Assembly: GCA_947488645.1 (NCBI GenBank)
Contig: CANLAC010000053.1
Coordinates: 1-7,594, forward strand
From: Actinomycetota bacterium
GTDB lineage: Bacteria > Actinomycetota > Actinomycetes > Nanopelagicales > Nanopelagicaceae
Direction of reading: 5' to 3'
DNA: 7,594 bases
Position numbers and translations under genes: made by a program. Under the pieces are notes generated by a model that made no database searches, was not told the origin of the DNA, and saw only the letters and a program-made list of their open reading frames with translations. Positions 1 through 5,391 of this stretch are shown here, piece after piece (the first letter of the stretch is position 1; the number at the start of each line of letters is the position of its first letter).

Positions 1-15
1 GTAGATCGAAGGCAC
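1..15 (-). CDS. Possible start of a downstream gene, perhaps cysteine desulfurase (partial)
   Basis: Ten bases after the etfA stop, the minus strand has a GTG codon (positions 13-15) followed by four open codons to the window edge, reading V/M-P-S-I-Y. Actinobacterial cysteine desulfurases (IscS/NifS-like) typically begin with a few residues leading into I-Y-L-D-x-A-A-T-T-P. In Mycobacterium tuberculosis, fixA-fixB (etfBA) lie just upstream of iscS and trmU. The spacing and short peptide match that arrangement. Five codons cannot identify a family, and only a weak AGG lies 3 nt before the GTG, so this is a context-based guess. The gene could also start beyond the window. Confidence 0.25.
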
Positions 16-25
16 AGGCCTAAGT

Positions 26-979
26 CTATGACTTGTGGGCTTTGATGCCTTCCGTTGCCTTTGGCAGCACAGCAAATAGATCGCCCACTACGCCAAAATC
101 TGCAATTTCAAACAGTGGCGCTTCAGGATCCTTGTTCACAACAACGATTGTCTTACTGGTCTGCATGCCAGCGCGGTGTTGGATCGCCCCTGAAATTCCA
201 TTTGCAACATAGAGCTGCGGACTAACAGTTTTGCCAGTCTGACCAACTTGATAAGAGTGTGGATACCAACCTGCATCAGTTGCTGCGCGAGATGCTCCAA
301 CTGCAGCACCTAGTGAATCTGCAAAGTTTTCTACCGCGCTGAAATCTCCATTTGTGCCACGTCCACCTGAAACAACAATGTTTGCTTCAGTTAATTCTGG
401 ACGACCACCTTGAACTGGAGGTTGAGAAGATGTAACTGTTGCTTTCTTTGAAGCATCTGAGACAGAAAATGACATTGTTTCAATACTTGGTGTTGATTCA
501 GTTGTATTTGCATCAACTGAATTTGGGCGGACAGTGATAATTGGTGTGCCATGTGAAACCTTTGAGTGCACTGTTGTAGAACCACCAAATACCAACTGAG
601 TTGCAGTGATATCTGCTGCAACATCTACGGCGTCGGTAATAATTCCAGAACCTGACTTAACTGCTGTGCGCGCAGCAACTTCTTTGCCAAATGCATGGGA
701 TGCAATAAGCACCGCAGCTGGTGATTGTGCAGCAATAACTTGAGCCAAAACATCAGCAACAGCTGCGACACCATTAGCTGCAAATGCATCAGATTCCACA
801 ATGATTACCTTTGCAATTGGACCACGGTTGATCGCAGATGCAAGTGATGAACCTTGGCCAACAGGTGTAAGAACAACGGCTGTTACCTCGCCAATGCGAG
901 CACCAGCGGTAGCTAATTCAGCATTTGTCTTTGTTGCCTTTGTGCCGACAAAGTCAGCCAGAATCAATACTGTGCTCAT
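26..979 (-). CDS. etfA: Electron transfer flavoprotein, alpha subunit (FixB/EtfA)
   Basis: This is the FAD-binding subunit of the soluble EtfAB heterodimer, which takes electrons from acyl-CoA and other flavin dehydrogenases and hands them to the respiratory chain. The 317-aa length is normal for a bacterial EtfA. Residues 1 to about 190 form the N-terminal domain. The C-terminal FAD domain (about 195-310) is highly conserved: GASRAATDAGW with Arg231, QVGQTGK (244-250), then the alpha-ETF signature from LYVANGISGAIQH (256-268) through the NKDPEAP motif (282-288), and a terminal DLFAVLP. The key FAD contacts of the human protein (Arg249, the Thr of QTGK, His286) have counterparts Arg231, Thr248 and His268. 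The start ATG overlaps the etfB stop as ATGA, and a purine-rich AAAGAAG lies 5 nt upstream, so translation is probably coupled to etfB. The stop is TAG. No terminator is visible in the 25 bp that follow. Confidence 0.97.
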   Translation of the reverse strand: MSTVLILADFVGTKATKTNAELATAGARIGEVTAVVLTPVGQGSSLASAINRGPIAKVIIVESDAFAANGVAAVADVLAQVIAAQSPAAVLIASHAFGKEVAARTAVKSGSGIITDAVDVAADITATQLVFGGSTTVHSKVSHGTPIITVRPNSVDANTTESTPSIETMSFSVSDASKKATVTSSQPPVQGGRPELTEANIVVSGGRGTNGDFSAVENFADSLGAAVGASRAATDAGWYPHSYQVGQTGKTVSPQLYVANGISGAIQHRAGMQTSKTIVVVNKDPEAPLFEIADFGVVGDLFAVLPKATEGIKAHKS

Positions 980-1761
980 ATCAACTTCTTTTCTGCTAGA
1001 AATGAAACTAGTTGTTCGCCGCCGGATCCATCATCTGTAACTTTAATTCCTGCTGCGCGTGCCGGACGTGGTGTTGCATCTGCAACTAGTGACCAAGCAC
1101 CTTCTGCCGAAACTCCTACGGTTGCTAAATCTCTGCTTTCAATTGTCTTTTTCTTTGCAGCCATAATTCCTTTAAATGATGGGTAGCGAGGTTCATTAAT
1201 CTTTTCTACGACAGAAATAACACAAGGGAACTGCGCGTGCATTTCATCAACGCCTGCCTCTGTCACACGTGTAATTGAAACCTTGCTTGCTCCAGGATCG
1301 ACTTCAACCTTTGAAGCAAATGTAAGTTGAGCAGCATTTAAGCGCTCAGCCAACATCGCCGGCACAACACTCATGCGAGCATCTGTTGACTCTGTTCCAC
1401 AAATAACTAGATCAAAGCCACCTTTTTCAATTACTGCGGCCAAAACAGCTGATGTTGCGAGCGCATCTGCGCCAGCAAGCTTTGGGTCTGTCACCAAGAT
1501 CGCATCATTGACACCCATTGACAAAGCTTTGCGAACCGCTTCAGTTGCGCGTTCTGGTCCCATTGAAATTACTGTGACGGTATTGCTGCCACCTTCTTCA
1601 TTACCACCATGTGCTTCGACAATGCGAAGTGCTTCTTCAACGGCGTACTCATCAAGATCGTTAAGGACAGCATCCACATTTTCACGATCAAGAATTCCAT
1701 TGACCATTTTCTTCTCAGCCCACGAGTCTGGGACCTGCTTTACACACACGGCAATCTTCAT
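976..1761 (-). CDS. etfB: Electron transfer flavoprotein, beta subunit (FixA/EtfB)
   Basis: This is the AMP-binding partner of EtfA and the docking subunit for partner dehydrogenases in the cytoplasm. At 261 aa it has the usual length. Family landmarks are VCVKQVPD (5-12), LNDLDEYAVEEALR (33-46), the SMGP loop (66-69), the nucleotide loop CGTESTDARMSVVPAMLAERL (121-141), and the beta-ETF signature running from INEPRYPS (188-195) to IMAAKKK (199-205). This is the group I, housekeeping-type ETF. I see no extra bifurcation-type domain, though subgroup calls need an alignment. It is the first gene of a minus-strand operon and is divergent from fabD. No Shine-Dalgarno sequence stands at a normal distance, and a TAACAT hexamer lies 7 nt before the ATG, suggesting a leaderless transcript. 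A perfect inverted repeat overlaps that hexamer, so repression at the promoter is plausible. Confidence 0.97.
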   Translation of the reverse strand: MKIAVCVKQVPDSWAEKKMVNGILDRENVDAVLNDLDEYAVEEALRIVEAHGGNEEGGSNTVTVISMGPERATEAVRKALSMGVNDAILVTDPKLAGADALATSAVLAAVIEKGGFDLVICGTESTDARMSVVPAMLAERLNAAQLTFASKVEVDPGASKVSITRVTEAGVDEMHAQFPCVISVVEKINEPRYPSFKGIMAAKKKTIESRDLATVGVSAEGAWSLVADATPRPARAAGIKVTDDGSGGEQLVSFLAEKKLI

Positions 1762-1768
1762 GCCCTAA

Positions 1769-1774
1769 ATGTTA
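1769..1774 (-). promoter_or_regulatory. Candidate -10 element of a leaderless etfBA promoter
   Basis: Read on the minus strand, TAACAT fits the actinobacterial -10 pattern TAnnnT and ends 7 nt before the etfB ATG. A transcript starting the usual 6-8 nt downstream would begin at or next to the start codon. No convincing -35 is visible (the hexamer 17 bp upstream reads TGGTTT), which is common for leaderless actinobacterial promoters. The absence of a ribosome binding site before etfB supports the reading. Confidence 0.5.
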
Positions 1775-1786
1775 CTGGGTAGTAAC
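1771..1786. promoter_or_regulatory. Perfect inverted repeat over the etfB promoter (candidate operator)
   Basis: The sequence GTTACT-GGGT-AGTAAC has perfect 6-bp arms around a 4-bp spacer. It overlaps four bases of the candidate etfB -10 and fills part of the spacer upstream, the position expected of a repressor site. Arm and spacer lengths suit a dimeric helix-turn-helix regulator such as a TetR-family acyl-CoA sensor, but the regulator is not in the window and its family is a guess. A short RNA hairpin is unlikely because the repeat lies upstream of the predicted transcript start. Confidence 0.45.
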
Positions 1787-1790
1787 CCCA

Positions 1791-1806
1791 AAAACCACCT
1801 GGTTTT
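1791..1806. promoter_or_regulatory. Second perfect inverted repeat in the etfB-fabD intergenic region
   Basis: AAAACCA-CC-TGGTTTT has perfect 7-bp arms around a 2-bp spacer. It lies 4 bp from the first repeat, at about the -35 distance for etfB and about 20 bp upstream of the proposed fabD -35. It could be an operator for either direction, for example an activator site for the fab operon. The arm sequences differ from the first repeat, so if both are real they probably bind different proteins. There is no T-tract after it on either strand at terminator spacing and no convergent gene end, so it is not a terminator. Confidence 0.4.
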
Positions 1807-1825
1807 AAACGCCTACCTCCCAGAA

Positions 1826-1852
1826 TTGAATAGTAAATAAGCGCACTAATAT
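1826..1852 (+). promoter_or_regulatory. Candidate fab operon promoter, leaderless start of fabD
   Basis: TTGAAT (1826-1831) and TAATAT (1847-1852) resemble -35 and -10 elements with a short 15-bp spacer. TAATAT ends 6 nt before the fabD ATG at 1859, so transcription should begin about at the A of the start codon. No purine-rich ribosome binding site is found in the 20 bases before the ATG, which agrees with leaderless translation. Confidence 0.55.
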
Positions 1853-1858
1853 CTCCAT

Positions 1859-2767
1859 ATGCTCGCAATCATCGCCCCTGGTCAAGGATCGCAAACTCCT
1901 GGATTGCTTAGTAGTTGGATTCAAGATCCCTCTCTCAAAGAGTTAGTAGTTTCTTGGTCAGATGCAATCGGTTTGGATCTACTGCGCCTTGGAACAGTTG
2001 CAGATGCTGAAGAAATCAAAGACACCGCCAATGCCCAGCCACTCATTGTTGCCGCCTCATTGCTTGGCGCTCATGCACTCGGAATCAAGAACTTTGCCGT
2101 CACTTCTGGCCATTCTGTGGGTGAGTTGGCAGCTGCTGCCCTATCAGAGGCAATCTCTGAAAGTGATGCGCTAAGAATTGTTCGCACACGCGGTCTTGAA
2201 ATGGCAAAGGCTGCAGCAACTTCACCCTCTGGAATGTCAGCCATTCTTGGTGGAGATCGCGCTGAAGTTTTGGCAGCAATTGCCGCACTTAAATTAGTTG
2301 CGGCAAATGACAATGGTGCTGGACAAATTGTTGCCGCCGGAGATCTACATGCACTTGGATCATTAAACGAAAACCCCCCAGTGGGTGCCCGCGTGCGAGC
2401 CTTGGCTGTTGCAGGAGCCTTTCACACAGATTTTATGCAACCGGCTGTAGAACCACTTCGTGCTTTAGCCACAACTGTGCCGACTCATCCTGTTGTGATT
2501 CAGGTTATTTCAAATAAAGATGGACAGGTAGTAAGTGATGGCGCAGAAGTGCTCAATAGAATTGTTAATCAGATCGCTAACCCAGTCCGCTGGGATTTAT
2601 GCATGGAGACTCTGAAATCACTAGGTGTTACGGGTGTCATTGAACTACCACCGGCTGGAACTCTGGTTGGCTTACTCAAGCGCGCAGCTAGTGAAATTGA
2701 AACCTTTGCTTTAAAGAGCGCAGATGATTTAGATGCAGCACGAGAGTTTGCAGGAAGGCACGCATGA
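1859..2767 (+). CDS. fabD: Malonyl-CoA:ACP transacylase (FabD)
   Basis: FabD transfers malonyl from CoA to the phosphopantetheine arm of ACP, supplying the extender for FabH and FabF. The 302-aa length is typical. The sequence shows the N-terminal PGQGSQ motif (7-12), the nucleophile elbow GHSVGE (84-89) with catalytic Ser86, Arg111 in RTRG (the malonyl carboxylate-binding Arg117 of E. coli), NDNGAGQIVAAG (150-161), catalytic His189 in AGAFHTDFM, and the C-terminal ELPPAGTLVGLL segment (262-273). The start is secure because the first Met lies six residues before PGQGS, as in the family. It is the first gene of the plus-strand fab operon and appears to be translated from a leaderless message. 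Its stop overlaps the fabH start as ATGA. Unlike Streptomyces coelicolor, no fasR activator gene lies directly upstream: the neighbour is the divergent etfB. Confidence 0.97.
   Translation: MLAIIAPGQGSQTPGLLSSWIQDPSLKELVVSWSDAIGLDLLRLGTVADAEEIKDTANAQPLIVAASLLGAHALGIKNFAVTSGHSVGELAAAALSEAISESDALRIVRTRGLEMAKAAATSPSGMSAILGGDRAEVLAAIAALKLVAANDNGAGQIVAAGDLHALGSLNENPPVGARVRALAVAGAFHTDFMQPAVEPLRALATTVPTHPVVIQVISNKDGQVVSDGAEVLNRIVNQIANPVRWDLCMETLKSLGVTGVIELPPAGTLVGLLKRAASEIETFALKSADDLDAAREFAGRHA
2752..2758 (+). promoter_or_regulatory. Strong ribosome binding site for fabH
   Basis: AGGAAGG inside the last codons of fabD ends 5 nt before the fabH ATG at 2764. It is the best Shine-Dalgarno match among the fab genes here and fixes the fabH start despite the 4-bp overlap with fabD. 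Confidence 0.75.
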
Positions 2768-3783
2768 GCATCACCGTTGCACCCGTAGGCAACAGCAGGA
2801 TTTTATCTGTCGGCACATACCGCCCGAAGCGCGTAGTCCCTAACTCAGAGATTGTAGATCGCATTGATTCAACTGATGAATGGATTGTGCAGCGCACAGG
2901 AATTGAATCACGTCGCTTTGCCGGGGATGATGAAACCGTTATATCGATGGCAAAAGCTGCATGTGAAATAGCCTTAAAGCGTGCCAAGCTAACGATTGCA
3001 GATATCGACACAGTCATTCTTTCTACGATTTCATATCCATTCCAGGCACCGAGTGCGGCAACTGAGTTGATAAATGAACTTGGTAATCCAAAAGCAGCCG
3101 CATTTGATATCAGCGCAGCGTGCGCAGGCTTTTGCTATGGCGTTGCAATGGGAAGTGATTTAGTCCGTTCCGGAACATCGAAGAATGTATTAGTAATCGG
3201 TGTGGAAAAGTTGTCTGACTACACAGATCCTGATGATCGTGCTACCGCATTCATCTTTGCAGATGGTGCTGGCGCAGTAGTTATCGGGCAGAGCGATCAA
3301 CCTCGAATTGGGCAAACTATTTGGGGGTCAGATGCTGACTCTCGTGATGCGATTACTCTGACGCCTTCTTTTCTAGATTACAAGAACAATCCAGACAAAG
3401 GTGTTGGCGAACTCGGGTGGCCAAATATTTCACAGCAAGGTCAAGTTGTATTTCGTTGGGCAGTTTATTCAATGAGTAAAGTTGGTTTGAAGGCACTTGA
3501 AGTAGCAGGAGTATCAGTTGACCAACTTGGTGCCTTTATTCCACATCAAGCAAATGTTCGCATTATCGAAACTATGGCAAAGGAAATGAAGATTCCTGAT
3601 TCTGTTTTGATCGCAGATGACATTCGAACAAACGGAAATACTTCTGCGGCATCAATCCCTTTGGCGATGGATAGAATTTTAGAAGAGCATCCCGAATTAC
3701 ATGGAAAATTGGCACTGCTTATCGGCTATGGCGCAGGTTTGGTATATGCGGGACAGGTTGTTGAACTTCCGCCTAAGCCATAA
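2764..3783 (+). CDS. fabH: Beta-ketoacyl-ACP synthase III (FabH)
   Basis: FabH condenses an acyl-CoA primer with malonyl-ACP, starting each fatty-acid chain, so its primer preference sets straight or branched ends. It has 339 aa, slightly longer than E. coli FabH because of about 10 extra N-terminal residues. The thiolase-fold catalytic triad is intact: Cys120 in SAACAGF, His261 in PHQAN and Asn292 in NGNTSAAS. Other landmarks are EWIVQRTGIESRR (39-51), the ADGAGAVVIG strand (166-175) and the C-terminal YGAGLVYAG (322-330). Primer specificity (acetyl-CoA or branched acyl-CoA) cannot be read reliably from the sequence. The start overlaps the fabD stop and has a strong ribosome binding site. 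It is followed by the only sizeable gap in the operon, 112 bp before acpP. Confidence 0.97.
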   Translation: MSITVAPVGNSRILSVGTYRPKRVVPNSEIVDRIDSTDEWIVQRTGIESRRFAGDDETVISMAKAACEIALKRAKLTIADIDTVILSTISYPFQAPSAATELINELGNPKAAAFDISAACAGFCYGVAMGSDLVRSGTSKNVLVIGVEKLSDYTDPDDRATAFIFADGAGAVVIGQSDQPRIGQTIWGSDADSRDAITLTPSFLDYKNNPDKGVGELGWPNISQQGQVVFRWAVYSMSKVGLKALEVAGVSVDQLGAFIPHQANVRIIETMAKEMKIPDSVLIADDIRTNGNTSAASIPLAMDRILEEHPELHGKLALLIGYGAGLVYAGQVVELPPKP

Positions 3784-3795
3784 GAATTGTTGAGA

Positions 3796-3822
3796 TTTAC
3801 GCCACTTACGGCGTGCAATACT
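3796..3822 (+). promoter_or_regulatory. Candidate internal promoter before acpP
   Basis: Within the 112-bp fabH-acpP gap, TTTACG (3796-3801) and an extended -10-like TGCAATACT (3814-3822) are spaced 15 bp apart. An additional promoter would let ACP, needed in large molar excess, be made at a higher level than FabD and FabH. The hexamers are imperfect and other placements are possible. The gap size and the separate good ribosome binding site of acpP are the main support. Confidence 0.25.
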
Positions 3823-3829
3823 CGTAAGT
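3799..3829. repeat. Two overlapping inverted repeats in the fabH-acpP gap
   Basis: ACGCC-acttac-GGCGT (3799-3814) is a 5-bp-arm repeat. ACTTACG (3804-3810) also pairs perfectly with CGTAAGT (3823-3829) across a 12-nt loop. The two cannot form at once, because 3804-3810 holds the loop plus the first base of the right arm of the first repeat. As DNA, the outer arms flank the candidate -10. As RNA, they would be alternative hairpins in a read-through fabH-acpP message. No T-tract follows, so neither is an intrinsic terminator. Confidence 0.4.
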
Positions 3830-3880
3830 AAGAGCTCACTTGATACACAATAAACACCTTGAACCCCGATCGATATAGAA

Positions 3881-3885
3881 GAGGA
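3881..3885 (+). promoter_or_regulatory. Ribosome binding site of acpP
   Basis: GAGGA ends 10 nt before the acpP ATG, slightly long spacing but a good core match within a purine-rich run. It supports independent initiation of acpP rather than coupling to fabH. Confidence 0.6.
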
Positions 3886-3895
3886 CATAAAGACA

Positions 3896-4144
3896 ATGGC
3901 ACTTGCACAAGCAGATGTACTTGCAGGACTAAAGGAAATCGTTGAAGAAGTAGCCGGTATTCCTGCTGCATCAGTTGAGTTAGATAAGAACTTCACTGAC
4001 GATCTAGATGTTGACTCACTCAGCATGGTTGAGGTTGTAGTTGCTGCAGAAGAGCGTTTCGGAGTAAAGATTCCTGATGAGAGTGTCACAGATTTGGTAA
4101 CTGTTGGAGATGCAGTCAATTTCATAGTTAACGCATCAAAGTAA
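3896..4144 (+). CDS. acpP: Acyl carrier protein (AcpP)
   Basis: This small acidic carrier holds growing acyl chains on 4'-phosphopantetheine during type II fatty-acid synthesis in the cytoplasm. At 82 aa it is a normal ACP. The attachment site is Ser41 in DVDSLSMVEVV (38-48), followed by the recognition helix II and the typical EERFGVKIPDE segment (52-62). The four-helix PP-binding domain covers the whole protein. It lies between fabH and fabF as in Streptomyces. It has its own ribosome binding site and perhaps its own promoter in the preceding gap, in keeping with the high ACP level that fatty-acid synthases need. Activation needs a holo-ACP synthase not seen here. Confidence 0.97.
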   Translation: MALAQADVLAGLKEIVEEVAGIPAASVELDKNFTDDLDVDSLSMVEVVVAAEERFGVKIPDESVTDLVTVGDAVNFIVNASK

Positions 4145-4155
4145 GTTTTTAAACA

Positions 4156-5391
4156 ATGACTCGTCGTCGCGTTGTTGTCACAGGACTTGGTGCAACCACT
4201 CCTTTGGGTGGAGATGTAGCAACAACTTGGGCCGGCCTTTTGGCTGGTAAAAGTGGTGTGCGATCTCTCACCGAGGAATGGGCCCAAACAATCCCAGTGA
4301 CCTTCGCAGCGCGAGTTGCAGTTGAACCCAGTGAGCAAATGGAGCGCGTTGAAATCAGACGCCTAGATCGTTCAGAGCAGTTTGGATTGATCGCATCAAG
4401 GGAAGCCTGGAAAGATGCAGGATCTCCTGAAATAGATAAGGAACGCTTAGGTGTTGTAGTCGCATCAGGAATCGGCGGAGTAACAACTCTTCTCGAGCAA
4501 TATGACATTTTGAATGGAAAAGGTGCACGGTTAGTTAGCCCCCACACCGTGCCGATGCTGATGCCAAATGGGCCAGCTGCAAACATTGGTCTTGAATTAC
4601 AGGCACAAGCTGGAGTTCACACACCGGTTAGTGCGTGCGCATCGGGCGCCGAAGCAATTGGTTATGCATTTGAAATGATTCGCAGTAACCGCGCAGACAT
4701 TGTTGTTAGCGGTGGCGTTGAAGCAGCATGTCATGCACTTCCAATGGCAGCCTTTGCTGCAATGAAGGCTTTATCTACTCGCAATGATGATCCTGCGCGT
4801 GCATCGCGTCCATATGATCTCAATCGTGATGGCTTTGTGTTGGGCGAAGGTGGCGGAATTCTTGTTCTTGAAGAGTATGAGCACGCTAAAGCGCGCGGAG
4901 CAAAGATTTATTGTGAAATTGCAGGACAAGGTTTGTCATCTGATGGCTTCCATATTGCAGCACCGGACCCATCTGGCGCTGGTGTGCAGCGTGCAGTTAA
5001 ATTTGCATTAAGAGATGCTGAGTTAACAACAGCAGATATTGTGCATTTAAACGCTCACGCAACCTCTACTCCTGCAGGAGATGTGGCCGAAGCAAATGCT
5101 TTGCGCGCAGCACTTGGCAAAGATGCTGATCACGTTGCAGTTTCTGCAACTAAGTCGATGACTGGCCACTTATTAGGTGGAGCAGGTGCAATTGAATCTG
5201 TCTTTATTGTGAAGGCTTTGCAAGATCGAATGGCTCCCCCAACAATTAATATAGATGATTTAGATCCTGCGGTGACTGTGGACGTTGTGCGCGATAAGCC
5301 TCGCGCACTACCTGCCGGCGATATCGCAGCGCTCAATGATTCCTTTGGTTTTGGTGGACACAACGTTGTATTGGCATTTAAGAGCTTATAA
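4156..5391 (+). CDS. fabF: Beta-ketoacyl-ACP synthase II (FabF/KasA-type)
   Basis: FabF elongates acyl-ACP by decarboxylative condensation with malonyl-ACP. It has 411 aa, the family length. The opening RRRVVVTGLGATTPLG (3-18) is canonical. The Cys-His-His triad is intact: Cys161 in SACASGAEAIGYA, His301 in NAHATSTPAGD, and His338 in the ATKSMTGHLLGGAGA motif, which also carries the conserved Lys333. The gatekeeper loop NDSFGFGGHN (394-403) is present. NAHATST in place of the more usual NAHGTST is a variant also found in actinobacterial Kas enzymes. Only 11 nt separate it from the acpP stop, and they contain no Shine-Dalgarno sequence (TTTTTAAACA), so it probably relies on coupled translation or weak SD-independent initiation. 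Only one KAS II gene is present, whereas Mycobacterium has kasA and kasB at this place. Confidence 0.96.
   Translation: MTRRRVVVTGLGATTPLGGDVATTWAGLLAGKSGVRSLTEEWAQTIPVTFAARVAVEPSEQMERVEIRRLDRSEQFGLIASREAWKDAGSPEIDKERLGVVVASGIGGVTTLLEQYDILNGKGARLVSPHTVPMLMPNGPAANIGLELQAQAGVHTPVSACASGAEAIGYAFEMIRSNRADIVVSGGVEAACHALPMAAFAAMKALSTRNDDPARASRPYDLNRDGFVLGEGGGILVLEEYEHAKARGAKIYCEIAGQGLSSDGFHIAAPDPSGAGVQRAVKFALRDAELTTADIVHLNAHATSTPAGDVAEANALRAALGKDADHVAVSATKSMTGHLLGGAGAIESVFIVKALQDRMAPPTINIDDLDPAVTVDVVRDKPRALPAGDIAALNDSFGFGGHNVVLAFKSL

Noticed and set aside
10..21. AGGC-ACAG-GCCT small hairpin after etfA as a terminator
   Set aside because: The stem has only 4 bp and no T-run follows on the minus strand. 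A possible next gene starts inside it, so read-through is more likely.
391..624. Gln/Leu-rich short open frame on the minus strand inside etfA
   Set aside because: It is an out-of-frame shadow of the conserved etfA gene, and its Gln-rich character comes from frame-shifted Ala and Ser codons.
1802..1810. GTTTTAAAC before fabD and the similar GTTTTTAAAC at 4145-4154 as a shared regulatory motif
   Set aside because: Short A/T-rich near-palindromes are expected by chance in low-G+C spacers. The second lies between acpP and fabF, where no promoter is needed.
3697..4338. 213-aa minus-strand open frame covering the acpP region
   Set aside because: It runs antisense through fabH, all of acpP and fabF. 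The product is Ser/Thr/Cys-rich without family features, and the plus-strand genes explain the region.
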